Shown here: one piece after another, positions 16,442-25,632 of the stretch
Layout: every line of letters starts with the position of its first letter
How positions within the stretch are numbered: position 1 is the first letter of the stretch
Assembly: GCA_963663635.2 (NCBI GenBank)
Contig: CAXXMY010000003.1
Location: 62,001-126,000, forward strand
Reading direction: 5' to 3'
Length of the DNA stretch: 64,000 bases
Origin: Poriferisodalis sp963663635
GTDB lineage: Bacteria > Actinomycetota > Acidimicrobiia > Acidimicrobiales > Poriferisodalaceae
Translations under genes and position numbers: made by a program
The notes under the pieces: generated by a model
The model's input: the letters and a program-made list of their open reading frames with translations, nothing else
Database searches by the model: none
What the model was told of the DNA's origin: nothing

Positions 16442-18124
16442 TCAGACGTACGTCGAGCCCTTCATGGCGCCGCGGTCCTGGCGAATCTCGACGTTGACCA
16501 GAGCGGGCAGGCCTGAGTCGAAGGCGCGCTGCAATGCGGGGGCAATGTCGTCAGGCTGAGTGACGTGCTCGCCGTGGCCGCCCATCGCCTCAACGACCTT
16601 GTCGTAGCGGGTGTAGTTCAGCTCGGTCGCCACCACACGGTCCTGGCCGTACAGGCTGGCCTGCGGGCGCAGCATCTGACCCCACGCAGCGTCATTGCCG
16701 ACGACACCGACGATGGGAAGGCCGAAGCGCACCGCCGTGTCGTACTCAAAGCCGTTCAAGCCGAACGAACCGTCGCCGTACACGATGAGCACTCGCTTGT
16801 CGGGAAAGGCCTTCTGGGCCGCTAGGGCAAACGGCATTCCCACGCCCAGCGTGCCCAGCGGACCGGGATCCATCCAGGTGCCCCGACGCGGCACACGGAT
16901 CACCTTGGAGGCCTGCGCCACAATGTCCCCGCCGTCGCCGATGACGATCATGTCATCGGTCACGACTTCGGCGATCTCACGGCACAGCCGCAGCGGGTCG
17001 ATGGGTATCTCGTCACTGTTGAGCTCGGCGCGACGGGCCTCGTCCAGCTCGGCCTCGCGTTGGGCGAGCGCCGCGAGCTGCGAGCTGGCGTCCACCGAGA
17101 CGCCGGTGGACTTGAACACCTCGGCCAGAGCCTCGAAGTTGGCGCCCAGATTGCCTACGAGGCCCACATCGGCTGAGCGATTCTGCCCGATGAGCGTTTC
17201 GTCCAGATCGAGCTGCACGATGCGCGCGTCGGCTGGGATAGCCCGGCCGAACTTCATGCGAAAGTCGAGCGGTGTGCCCGCCAGGATCACTACGTCGGCA
17301 GCCTCAAGCGCTTCCTTGCGGGTCAATGAAAGGAACGACGGGTGATCCCACGGGATCTCCCCGCGGGCCATGCCGTTCACGTAACACGGAATGGATGTGG
17401 CATCGAGGAAGGCCGCGAGGGCATCGCCGCCCTCGCTCCACTTCAGCGCCGTACCCGCCATGACGACTGGCCGGGCGGCACCAGCGATCATCTGGGCCGC
17501 TTGTTCGAGGACCGCGATCGGCGCTGCGGAGGCCACCCGGTAATCCCGGAACGGCGGCACCGGCACCGCATCGAGGTCGACCGGTCCGTGCAGGATGTCC
17601 ATCGGGATCTCGAGGAATGCCGGCCCCGGCACGCCGCTCAGCGCCGTGCGCACCGCCAGCTCGATGTACTCAGCGATTCGTCGGGTTTCCCCACACGAGC
17701 CGGACCACTTGGAGATAGGCCGCATGAGCGACACGTGATCCATCTCCTGCAACGAGCCGCGCCCCGATTGGCGGAACGGGCCCTGGCCGCCGAACACAAG
17801 GATCGGCGAGTTCGCCCGCCAGGCATTCGCGACACCTGTCACGCCGTCGGTCACGCCCGGTCCGGCCGTAAGGATTGCTACGCCGACCTTGCCCGGATGC
17901 AGGCGCGCCCATGCGTCTGCAGCGTGAACCGCGGCCTGCTCGTGACGGACGTCAACAACCTCGATGCCCTCGTCGAGGCAACCGTCGTAGATGCCCATGA
18001 CGTGACCGCCCGAAAGCGTGAAGACGCACTCGACGCCCGCCGCCTTCAACGCGCGAGCTGCCAGCTGGCCCCCATGGCTCTTCGTCTCGGTCACGCCCAG
18101 CGCGCCCTTGCTCTTCCCGCTCAT
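16442..18124 (-). CDS. thiamine-pyrophosphate enzyme, acetolactate synthase / 2-hydroxyacyl-CoA lyase type
   Basis: A 560-residue TPP enzyme of the acetohydroxyacid synthase superfamily. The catalytic glutamate is in VDVRHEQAAVHAADAWAR; the N-terminal Pyr domain also has AILTAGPGVTDGVTGVANAW. The C-terminal PP domain has GPLGTLGVGMPFALAA and the TPP-binding GDGSFGLNGFEYDTAVRFGLPIVGVVGNDAAW. The GPLGTLGVG turn resembles 2-hydroxyacyl-CoA lyases and oxalyl-CoA decarboxylases more than biosynthetic IlvB, and no small regulatory subunit is adjacent. The reaction is therefore left open. GGGGGA precedes ATG 18124. The gene follows leuS on the same strand, 43 bp downstream. Confidence 0.8.
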   Translation of the reverse strand: MSGKSKGALGVTETKSHGGQLAARALKAAGVECVFTLSGGHVMGIYDGCLDEGIEVVDVRHEQAAVHAADAWARLHPGKVGVAILTAGPGVTDGVTGVANAWRANSPILVFGGQGPFRQSGRGSLQEMDHVSLMRPISKWSGSCGETRRIAEYIELAVRTALSGVPGPAFLEIPMDILHGPVDLDAVPVPPFRDYRVASAAPIAVLEQAAQMIAGAARPVVMAGTALKWSEGGDALAAFLDATSIPCYVNGMARGEIPWDHPSFLSLTRKEALEAADVVILAGTPLDFRMKFGRAIPADARIVQLDLDETLIGQNRSADVGLVGNLGANFEALAEVFKSTGVSVDASSQLAALAQREAELDEARRAELNSDEIPIDPLRLCREIAEVVTDDMIVIGDGGDIVAQASKVIRVPRRGTWMDPGPLGTLGVGMPFALAAQKAFPDKRVLIVYGDGSFGLNGFEYDTAVRFGLPIVGVVGNDAAWGQMLRPQASLYGQDRVVATELNYTRYDKVVEAMGGHGEHVTQPDDIAPALQRAFDSGLPALVNVEIRQDRGAMKGSTYV

Positions 18125-18167
18125 CCCGTTCCCCCATCAGCCCAGCGCTGCGTTCTTTGCTGCCGGG

Positions 18168-21134
18168 TTAGCCCAGCACGATGTTCACCAGCTTGCCCGG
18201 TACGGTCACGACTCGCCGGATGTCCGACCCGTCGATGAGCTCGGCGATGCGATCGTCGGCAATCGCGGCGGCCTCCAGATCGCCCGGCGAGATGGCGGCG
18301 TCGACCGTGATACGGCTGCGCACCTTGCCGTTCACCTGTACGGGCACCTCGATGATCTCAGCGGCCAGCAACGCCGGATCGGCCACCGGGAACGGGGCGT
18401 ACACCACCGTGGTCGTGTTGCCCAACTTGTGCCACAACTCCTCTGCCAAATGCGGCACCAGCGGCGCCAACAGCCGCACCAGCACATCTGCAACCGGCCG
18501 CGGTGTAGGACCGCCGCGGCGGGTGAGCTCGTTGTTCAGTTCGGTGATGCGTGCAATGGCGGAGTTGAAGCGCAGACCGGACATGGCCTCGGTGACGGCT
18601 GAAATCGTGCGATGCATCCAGCGCTCGAGGTCGGCGTCGGGCTCAGCGTCGGCAACCGTCGCCTCGCCCGTCTGTTCGTCGACCAGGTTCCGCCACACGC
18701 GCTGCAGAAGCCGGTGCGAACCGATCACCGAATGGGTCTCCCAGGGTCGGCCCTGATCGAGCGGACCCATGAACATTTCGTACGTCCGAAGCGTGTCTGC
18801 CCCGAACGCGCCGTAGATGTCGTCGGGCGTCACAGCGTTGCGCAGCGACTTGCCCATCTTCCCGAAGTGGCGGGACACCTCGGCCTCGCCGTGAAAGAAC
18901 CGACCGTCTCGCTCGACCACCTCGGACGCCTCGACATACACACCACGCTGGTCCTGATACGCAGCGGCCTGAATGTAGCCTTGGTTGTAGAGTCGGCCGA
19001 ACGGTTCAGGGCCGCGCACATGCCCCAGGTCGTAGAGCACCTTGTGCCAGAAGCGGGCATACAGCAGGTGCAGCACGGCGTGCTCCACGCCGCCGACATA
19101 CAGATCCACGCCGCCGACGCCGCCCGCCGTGTCGGTCATCCAATACCGCTCCACCTCAGGGTCCACCAATACCTCGTCGTTGGTCGGGTCGAGGTAGCGC
19201 AGGTAGTACCAGCACGACCCAGCCCACTGGGGCATCGTGCTGAGTTCGCGGCGGTACGTGCGCTCGCCATCGCCCAGGTCATAGACGGCAGTGACCCACT
19301 CGGTGGCGCGGCCGAGCGGCGGCTCGGGCTCTGACGCCTCGTCGAGCGACCGCGGGGCCCAGTCGATGAGCTCGGGCAGCACCACCGGAAGCTCGCTTTC
19401 GGGCACGGCCAGCGGCAGGCCCGTCTCATCGAACACGATCGGAAACGGCTCGCCCCAGTAGCGCTGCCGGCTGAACAGCCAGTCCCGCAGCTTGTACGTC
19501 ACCGTACGGCTGCCATGGCCGTGCGCTTCCAACCAGTCGCAAATGGCGGCCTTGGCCTCGTTCATCTGCATGCCATTGAGGAAGCCGCTGTTGATGGCCG
19601 GACCCTCGCCGACGTATGCCTTCCCGTCGTAGTCCGGCGGTGGCTCCACGGTGCGCACAATCGGCAGCCCGAACTGTTCTGAGAAGTCCCAGTCGCGCTG
19701 GTCCTCGCCGGGCACGGACATCACCGCGCCAGTGCCGTAATCGGTCAGCACATAGTCGGCCACAAAGACGGGCACCGGTTCACCGGTGGTGGGCACGATG
19801 CAGTTGACGCCCAGCCACACGCCGGTCTTGTCGCGGTGCTCCTGCCGCTGCAGGTCGCTCATCGCCGCGGCGCGGGCCCGGTACGCCTGCAGTGCTTCGC
19901 GAGGCGTCGCTGCGGAGCCAGTCCAGCGCAGATCGGTGTCGGGTGGCCACTGGTCACAGACGAGCTCGTCGGCCAGAGGATGCTCTGGCGCCAGCAACAT
20001 GGCCGTGGTGCCGTAGATGGTGTCGGGACGAGTGGTGAACACATCGATGACGGAGCCGCTGGCATGTGCGCCATCGGCGGTGGCAAAACTGACCGCAGCT
20101 CCCTCGCTGCGACCGATCCAGTTGCGCTGCATGATCTTGACGCTCTCGGGCCAGTCCAGCCGGTCGAGGTCGGCCAGCAACCGGTCGGCGTAGGCCGTAA
20201 TGCGCATCATCCATTGCTTCAGCGGGCGGCGGAACACAGGGTGGTTGCCCCGCTCAGACCGACCCTCGGCGGTGACCTCCTCGTTCGCCAGCACGGTGCC
20301 AAGCGCCGGACACCAATTGACGGGCGCTTCACCCAGGTACGCCAAGCGGTGGCCGTCCAGCTCGACGCGCCGCTCGATCTCGCTCATTTCGGCCCAACCG
20401 ATTCCGCCGGTGGTGGCTCGCTGGCCGGACTCGAACAGCTCGACCAGCTCAGCGATCGGGCGGGCGCGATCGGTCTGGGTGTCGTACCAAGAAGTGAAGA
20501 TCTGCACGAAGATCCACTGCGTCCAGCGGTAGTACTCGACATCGGTCGTGGCCAACGTGCGCCGATCGTCGTGCCCGAGCCCCAGGCGGGCCAGCTGGCG
20601 CGACATGGTTGCGATGTTCTGCTCGGTGTTGCTGCGTGGATGCTCACCGGTTTGGCGGGCATGCTCCTCGGCGGGCAGGCCGAACGCGTCGTAGCCCATC
20701 GGGTGCAGCACGACGTACCCGCACATGCGCTTGAAGCGTGCATACACGTCGGTGCCGATGTAGCCCAGCGGGTGCCCGACGTGCAGTCCCGAACCCGACG
20801 GGTAAGGAAACATGTCCATGATGAACAGCTTCGGCCCTCGTGGGGCCGAAGCCATCGAACTCAGCGGCCCACGTGGGGCCGAAGCCATCGAACTCAGCGG
20901 GGTGTCGGCGTTGGCGTCGTGCGAATCTGCCAATGGCCCGCTGGGGTTCGGTGTGTGGTACGTGCCGTCTGCGCGCCATCGCTCCTGCCAACGCAGCTCG
21001 ATCTCGTTCGCCAATTCGGCGCTATAGCGATACGGCGGAAGATCGCTCGCCCCCGGCTCTTCGGATGCAGCTTCGACTCCGGATTCGGCTGCGGCTTGCG
21101 CAACTGAGCCATCGGGCGATGCGGGGGCATGCAT
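18168..21134 (-). CDS. leuS: leucyl-tRNA synthetase with an 11-residue tandem insertion
   Basis: A class I synthetase of 988 residues charging tRNA-Leu. The HIGH motif is HVGH in DMFPYPSGSGLHVGHPLGY; the KMSKS motif is KMGKS in FGKMGKSLRNAV. The CP1 editing domain has TTRPDTIYGTTAMLLAPEHPL and GTGAVMSVPGEDQRD. Just before the first catalytic strand a linker contains the 11-residue unit LSSMASAPRGP twice, encoded by a 33-bp tandem repeat that I do not expect in other LeuRS. The start at ATG 21134 removes a long unmatched extension; no clear ribosome site or -10 was found, so nearby alternatives remain possible. It is divergent from mutA. Confidence 0.92.
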   Translation of the reverse strand: MHAPASPDGSVAQAAAESGVEAASEEPGASDLPPYRYSAELANEIELRWQERWRADGTYHTPNPSGPLADSHDANADTPLSSMASAPRGPLSSMASAPRGPKLFIMDMFPYPSGSGLHVGHPLGYIGTDVYARFKRMCGYVVLHPMGYDAFGLPAEEHARQTGEHPRSNTEQNIATMSRQLARLGLGHDDRRTLATTDVEYYRWTQWIFVQIFTSWYDTQTDRARPIAELVELFESGQRATTGGIGWAEMSEIERRVELDGHRLAYLGEAPVNWCPALGTVLANEEVTAEGRSERGNHPVFRRPLKQWMMRITAYADRLLADLDRLDWPESVKIMQRNWIGRSEGAAVSFATADGAHASGSVIDVFTTRPDTIYGTTAMLLAPEHPLADELVCDQWPPDTDLRWTGSAATPREALQAYRARAAAMSDLQRQEHRDKTGVWLGVNCIVPTTGEPVPVFVADYVLTDYGTGAVMSVPGEDQRDWDFSEQFGLPIVRTVEPPPDYDGKAYVGEGPAINSGFLNGMQMNEAKAAICDWLEAHGHGSRTVTYKLRDWLFSRQRYWGEPFPIVFDETGLPLAVPESELPVVLPELIDWAPRSLDEASEPEPPLGRATEWVTAVYDLGDGERTYRRELSTMPQWAGSCWYYLRYLDPTNDEVLVDPEVERYWMTDTAGGVGGVDLYVGGVEHAVLHLLYARFWHKVLYDLGHVRGPEPFGRLYNQGYIQAAAYQDQRGVYVEASEVVERDGRFFHGEAEVSRHFGKMGKSLRNAVTPDDIYGAFGADTLRTYEMFMGPLDQGRPWETHSVIGSHRLLQRVWRNLVDEQTGEATVADAEPDADLERWMHRTISAVTEAMSGLRFNSAIARITELNNELTRRGGPTPRPVADVLVRLLAPLVPHLAEELWHKLGNTTTVVYAPFPVADPALLAAEIIEVPVQVNGKVRSRITVDAAISPGDLEAAAIADDRIAELIDGSDIRRVVTVPGKLVNIVLG
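20833..20898. repeat. 33-bp in-frame tandem repeat inside leuS
   Basis: Two 33-bp units (20833-20865 and 20866-20898) differ at one base. Each contains the arms GGCCC and GGGCC around CGTG, and the first unit with flanks extends to TTCGGCCC/GGGCCGAA. It adds LSSMASAPRGP twice to LeuRS. Confidence 0.9.
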
Positions 21135-21206
21135 GCGGGAAAGGATGCCACAGACGCCCGCAAATCCCTTCATCTGCCAGCACATTCCCGACCTAGGAGC
21201 GACCGC

Positions 21207-21212
21207 TACCCT
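21207..21212 (+). promoter_or_regulatory. -10 hexamer TACCCT
   Basis: TACCCT ends 7 nt before GTG 21220 of mutA and selects that start. Confidence 0.5.
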
Positions 21213-21219
21213 GCGGACC

Positions 21220-22746
21220 GTGCCGACGCCCGAGACTGCTTCCGAGCGGCTCAGCTCGTTGCTTGCCGATCCTGGTTTCGCCGACGTCGCAGAGGGTGAT
21301 TGGGAGGCCGCGGCCGCCGGTGCGCTGCGCGGCCAGCCGCTGTCGTCGCTGCAGACAGTTTTGCTCGACGGCACCGAGACTGCGCCCCTCTACACGCCGC
21401 ACCGCAACGACACCTCCGCTGATCCGGCCGGACTGCCCGGCGATGCCCCGTTCGTCCGCGGCACAACCGCAGCGAGCGGTGGTCTGGGCTGGGAGGTGCG
21501 CCAGATTCACGACGTTTGCCTGCCGCGCACGCCCGACGCAGTGGCCGTCGACACCACGTCGGGCGTAGATGCAATCACGGTGGCCCGCGGCTGGCGCGCC
21601 GACGATGACGCGGCGGCACTAGAAGCCGCCATCGGAGACGCTGCGGCTGCGGGTGTGACCATCCATCTGCAGGCCGGCACGTCGCCCCCGCACGCCGAGG
21701 CTCTGCTCGACGCCTTCGGCCGCCGCGGCGTGGACTCTTCGCGCACCCGTTCGTGGCTGGGGCTCGATCCGATCGCAGGCGCCGCCTGCGGCTGGTCGAG
21801 CGGCGCCGATTCTGGCGATGCCGCCGAGCTTGCCGCCGCTGTCGAGCGAGCGGCGCGTTACGCCGCCGAGATCGCCGAGCGCTGGCCCCAAGTGGTGCCC
21901 CTCGAGGCCGATGGTTCGATCTTCGCCGACGCAGGCGCCACGGACTCATCCGAGCTGGCCGCAATGCTGGCTACCGGCGTGGCGTGGCTGCGCGCCCTGT
22001 GTGACAACGCTTCGGGCCCGGTTCTGGACCCAACCGCAGCTGCGAGGCTGCTTGGCTTCACGCTCGCGGCCGGGCCTGATCCGTTCGTGGTGACCGCCAA
22101 ATGCCGGGCGCTGCGCATGTGCTGGAACCGGGTGCTGCGCGCTTGCGGCCCCGACAGCGCCGACAGCACTGGCGGCGCTGGGCTGCCGCTGCGCCTGCAC
22201 GCCGTCACCTCGACGGCGATGCTCAGCGGCCTCGATCCATGGGTGAACATGCTGCGGGCCACCACGGCCACCTTCGGCGCTGCGAACGGCGGCGTGGACG
22301 CGCTCACGGTTCGCCCGTTCGACACGGTTGGCTCCGGTGGAGCGTCCAGCGCCTTGGGGCTGCGCGTGGCCGCCAACACGCAGTTGATCCTCCGCCATGA
22401 GAGCCGCATGGGGTCGGTCATCGATCCGGCCGGCGGCAGTTGGTACCTCGAGGACCTCACTCGGTCGGTGGCGCGTGCTGCCTGGGATCGCTTTCGCAGC
22501 ATCGAGACAGCCGGCGGCATTTTCGCAGCGCTGGCGAGCGGTGAATTGGAGGCGTCAATCGCCGCCGAGCGAGCGCGCCGCGACGAACAGATTGCCGCAG
22601 GCGATCAGGTGCTTGTGGGCGTGACCGAGTTCGTGGACCCGGCCGAGGCCAAGGCGATGCCTCATTCAGGTGGCAGTGAGATCGAGGGCGGCCTGGGTGT
22701 GCATCGCTGGGCCGCACCGTTCGAAGCCGGAGCGTCGGGGCGATGA
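21220..22746 (+). CDS. mutA: methylmalonyl-CoA mutase small subunit
   Basis: A 508-residue MutA-type subunit. It has the mutase TIM barrel (LPLRLHAVTSTAMLSGLDPWVNMLRATTATFGAANGGVDALTVRPFD, then ILRHESRMGSVIDPAGGSWYLEDLT) but lacks the active-site and B12-ligand features of the large subunit, as usual. With MutB it interconverts methylmalonyl-CoA and succinyl-CoA using adenosylcobalamin. The start at GTG 21220 (VPTPETASERLSSLL) is supported by the hexamer 7 nt upstream. Its TGA overlaps the mutB ATG (22743-22746), so the subunits are translationally coupled. No cobalamin riboswitch fits in the 85-bp gap to leuS. Confidence 0.9.
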   Translation: MPTPETASERLSSLLADPGFADVAEGDWEAAAAGALRGQPLSSLQTVLLDGTETAPLYTPHRNDTSADPAGLPGDAPFVRGTTAASGGLGWEVRQIHDVCLPRTPDAVAVDTTSGVDAITVARGWRADDDAAALEAAIGDAAAAGVTIHLQAGTSPPHAEALLDAFGRRGVDSSRTRSWLGLDPIAGAACGWSSGADSGDAAELAAAVERAARYAAEIAERWPQVVPLEADGSIFADAGATDSSELAAMLATGVAWLRALCDNASGPVLDPTAAARLLGFTLAAGPDPFVVTAKCRALRMCWNRVLRACGPDSADSTGGAGLPLRLHAVTSTAMLSGLDPWVNMLRATTATFGAANGGVDALTVRPFDTVGSGGASSALGLRVAANTQLILRHESRMGSVIDPAGGSWYLEDLTRSVARAAWDRFRSIETAGGIFAALASGELEASIAAERARRDEQIAAGDQVLVGVTEFVDPAEAKAMPHSGGSEIEGGLGVHRWAAPFEAGASGR

Positions 22747-24983
22747 GCGTCATTCCGGATTTCGCGCACCTCGACCTCGACGGCGCCGACATCGATCATC
22801 GGAGCGCGAACGGCGCGAGCCGCGCGGCGTGGGAGGCACGTTTCGCCCGCGAGACCAGTCGCTCCCCCGTTCCAAGCGCTACGCCCGAGGGCATCGATGT
22901 GGCGCCGCTATATGTCGCTGCGGACACCGTCGACCTGTACGCCGACAACGGCGACCCCAACCGGCGCACCTACCTCGACGGCTATCCGGGCTTCGCGCCG
23001 TACCTTCGGGGTCCCTACCCGACGATGTACACCAATCAACCGTGGACCATCCGTCAATACGCCGGATTCTCCACCGCCGAGGATTCCAACGCCTTCTATC
23101 GCCGGAATCTCGCGGCCGGTCAGCGCGGCCTGTCGGTTGCCTTCGACCTCGCTACGCACCGCGGCTACGACTCCGACCATCCCCGGGTCACTTCGGATGT
23201 CGGCATGGCCGGCGTTGCAATCGACTCGATCCTCGACATGCGCACGCTGTTCGACGGCATCCCGCTGGACCGCATGAGCGTGTCGATGACGATGAACGGC
23301 GCCGTTCTGCCGATCCTTGCGCTGTACGTGGTCGCTGCGGAAGAGCAAGGCGTCAAGCACCAGCAGCTGACAGGGACCATTCAGAACGACATTCTCAAGG
23401 AGTTCATGGTCCGTAACACATACATCTACCCGCCTCAGCCTTCGATGCGGATCATCGGCGACATCTTCGAGTTCACGTCCGCGCAGATGCCACGATTCAA
23501 CTCCATCTCGATTTCCGGCTACCACATGCAAGAGGCCGGAGCGACTGCAGACCTGGAATTGGGCTACACGCTCGCTGACGGCCTCGAGTACCTGCGCTGC
23601 GGAATCGATGCCGGAATGGGCGTCGACGACTTTGCACCGCGGCTCAGCTTCTTCTGGGGCATCGGGATGGACTTCTTCATGGAGGTCGCCAAGCTGCGTG
23701 CCGCCCGGCTGCTGTGGGCCAAGCTGGTCTCGGCATTTGAGCCGCAGAATCCCCGCTCGCTCTCGCTTCGAACCCATTGCCAGACCTCGGGTTGGTCGCT
23801 GACCGCTCAAGATCCCTACAACAACGTTGTGCGCACGTGCCTCGAAGCCATGGCCGCCGTCGACGGGCACACCCAGAGCCTGCACACCAATGCGTTCGAC
23901 GAGGCCTTGGCCCTGCCCAGCGATTTCAGCGCCCGCATCGCTCGCAACACCCAGCTGTTCCTCCAGCACGAGGCAGGTGCCACCCGAGTCATCGACCCAT
24001 GGGGCGGCAGCTACTACGTCGAACGACTCACGGCTGAGCTGGCTGGCCGGGCCAGCGAGCACATCGCCGAGGTCGAACAGCTCGGCGGGATGGCACGCGC
24101 CATCGAAGCGGGCATCCCCAAGATGCGCATCGAAGAGGCCGCGGCCCGCACTCAAGCCCGCATCGACTCCGGGCAGCGGACCGTTGTGGGCGTGAATCGC
24201 TATCGCTCCAACCTTGAATCCGAGGTGGACATCTTGCGGGTGGACAACGCGGAGGTGCGCGCCGACCAGCTCGCCAAGCTGGAACGCCTGCGTGGCGAAC
24301 GCGACGCTGATGCGGTTCGCCGCTCGCTCGCGCATTTGCGTGACGTGGCCTCCAGCGGAGACGGCAATCTGCTGGCAGCATCAATCGAAGCCGCACGCAG
24401 CCAAGCCACCGTGGGAGAGATCAGCGAGGCAATGGAAGTGGTCTTCGGACGGCACACTGCGCAAATCCGAACGATCAGCGGGGTGTACGGGAGCGAGATG
24501 GAACACCACGAACACAGCGACGGCTCCCTCGCAGTGTCGGTGTCTGTCGTACGTGCGAGGGCCGCCGCCTTCGGCGAGCGCACCGGGCGCCGCCCGCGCA
24601 TCCTCATCGCGAAGATGGGCCAGGACGGACATGACCGCGGCCAGAAGGTTGTGGCAACCGCATACGCGGATCTCGGATTCGACGTCGACATCGGCCCGCT
24701 GTTCAGCACACCGACCGAGACGGCCCGACAAGCTGTCGAGAACGACGTCCACGTCGTTGGAGCGTCGTCACTGGCGGCAGGCCACTTGACGCTGGTTCCC
24801 GAGCTGAGCGCCGCACTGGCCGAACTCGGCCGGCCTGACATTCTCATCGTCGTCGGCGGCGTCATCCCGCAGCAGGACTTCGAGGCGCTGCGCGCCTCGG
24901 GCGCAGCGGCGATCTATCCGCCCGGAACGGTCATCGCCGAGGCCGCCGACGAGATGCTCGACCTTCTGGAGAGCGGCGACTAA
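22743..24983 (+). CDS. mutB: methylmalonyl-CoA mutase large (catalytic) subunit
   Basis: A 746-residue catalytic subunit. The substrate barrel shows YPTMYTNQPWTIRQYAGFSTAEDSNAFYRRNL, FDLATHRGYDSDHPRVTSDVGMAGVAIDSI, and NNVVRTCLEAMAAVDGHTQSLHTNAFDEALALP. The C-terminal B12-binding domain contains the lower-ligand motif D-x-H-x2-G in KMGQDGHDRGQKVVATAYADLGFDVDIGPLF and ends with VGGVIPQQDFEAL. Together with MutA and MeaB it runs the last step of propionate and odd-chain fatty acid use. The length is normal. Confidence 0.95.
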   Translation: MSVIPDFAHLDLDGADIDHRSANGASRAAWEARFARETSRSPVPSATPEGIDVAPLYVAADTVDLYADNGDPNRRTYLDGYPGFAPYLRGPYPTMYTNQPWTIRQYAGFSTAEDSNAFYRRNLAAGQRGLSVAFDLATHRGYDSDHPRVTSDVGMAGVAIDSILDMRTLFDGIPLDRMSVSMTMNGAVLPILALYVVAAEEQGVKHQQLTGTIQNDILKEFMVRNTYIYPPQPSMRIIGDIFEFTSAQMPRFNSISISGYHMQEAGATADLELGYTLADGLEYLRCGIDAGMGVDDFAPRLSFFWGIGMDFFMEVAKLRAARLLWAKLVSAFEPQNPRSLSLRTHCQTSGWSLTAQDPYNNVVRTCLEAMAAVDGHTQSLHTNAFDEALALPSDFSARIARNTQLFLQHEAGATRVIDPWGGSYYVERLTAELAGRASEHIAEVEQLGGMARAIEAGIPKMRIEEAAARTQARIDSGQRTVVGVNRYRSNLESEVDILRVDNAEVRADQLAKLERLRGERDADAVRRSLAHLRDVASSGDGNLLAASIEAARSQATVGEISEAMEVVFGRHTAQIRTISGVYGSEMEHHEHSDGSLAVSVSVVRARAAAFGERTGRRPRILIAKMGQDGHDRGQKVVATAYADLGFDVDIGPLFSTPTETARQAVENDVHVVGASSLAAGHLTLVPELSAALAELGRPDILIVVGGVIPQQDFEALRASGAAAIYPPGTVIAEAADEMLDLLESGD

Positions 24984-24999
24984 CGGGCGAAGCTTCCTG

Positions 25000-25554
25000 T
25001 CAGCGGTGGCGGCTGCCGACGTTGCGGATCTTTTTCTTGGCCCGGGTGCCGCGATACGCGGTGCTGGACGCCGCGCGCAGGTTCCGAGGCGCCGAAGCGA
25101 GCTGGGTGTCGGCCTCGTCAAGCTGAGCGTGGTACCGCCGGTGCACCCAGAGCTTTTCTGCACCCACGATGATCTGGCCCCAGGCCGTGCCTCGCACGCT
25201 GAATGGCGCGGTGCGCTCGACGCGGATGAGCAGCTCGACCGGTTTGGCGGGCCGCAGCGCACGCGTCCGCATGATGACGACGTCGGCATCGGTGATCGCC
25301 AGCAGCCGGTAGCGCGACATCGTGAGCACCGCCGCGCCGGCAAATGCAACCGTCGAGATCAAGGTGACCTGCAACCACGGCAGATCAACGGTGAAGATCA
25401 CGCCGATAAGCGCCACTACGCCGATCACCAGCAGCGTGAACGGATGCAGCCCGCCCTGTGCGGGAATGATCGCTCGCACGTGATCGCCCTGATGCAGGAA
25501 CTCCTCTACCGGATGCGACCGGTCACCCCTTCGAATGCGCCTCAGCAAGCCCAC
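25000..25554 (-). CDS. membrane protein with a PH-like domain
   Basis: A 184-residue protein. After a basic start (LLRRIRRGDRSHPVEEFLHQGDHVRAIIPAQ) come two hydrophobic helices (LLVIGVVALIGVIFTV and LISTVAFAGAAVLTM), then a beta-rich domain (YRLLAITDADVVIMRTRALRPAKPVELLIRVE) and a basic end (RGTRAKKKIRNVGSRHR). This order resembles bacterial PH-like (bPH2/YdbT-like) membrane proteins, but the match is by pattern only. It lies antisense between mutB and meaB. GTG 25554 is a best guess; upstream in-frame starts exist. No partner or function is known. Confidence 0.65.
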   Translation of the reverse strand: MGLLRRIRRGDRSHPVEEFLHQGDHVRAIIPAQGGLHPFTLLVIGVVALIGVIFTVDLPWLQVTLISTVAFAGAAVLTMSRYRLLAITDADVVIMRTRALRPAKPVELLIRVERTAPFSVRGTAWGQIIVGAEKLWVHRRYHAQLDEADTQLASAPRNLRAASSTAYRGTRAKKKIRNVGSRHR

Positions 25555-25619
25555 GCCGACATTCTGCCGGGACAAACCGCCGCGCCGCGTCACGTGGCTT
25601 GCGATCAGACGGCGATGGG

Positions 25620-25625
25620 TACCCT
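25620..25625 (+). promoter_or_regulatory. -10 hexamer TACCCT
   Basis: TACCCT ends 7 nt before ATG 25633 of meaB. A much longer upstream reading of this frame is rejected. Confidence 0.5.
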
Positions 25626-25632
25626 GCGCGCC

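Noticed and set aside
20833..20898. CRISPR-like repeat
   Set aside because: Only two copies, directly adjacent with no spacer, and in frame within leuS.
21135..21219. Cobalamin riboswitch before mutA or T-box before leuS
   Set aside because: The gap is only 85 bp and mutA appears leaderless; no T-box or B12-box motif was seen.
22908..24335. A 475-codon minus-strand frame inside mutB
   Set aside because: It is a shadow of the mutB codons; no domain is recognisable.
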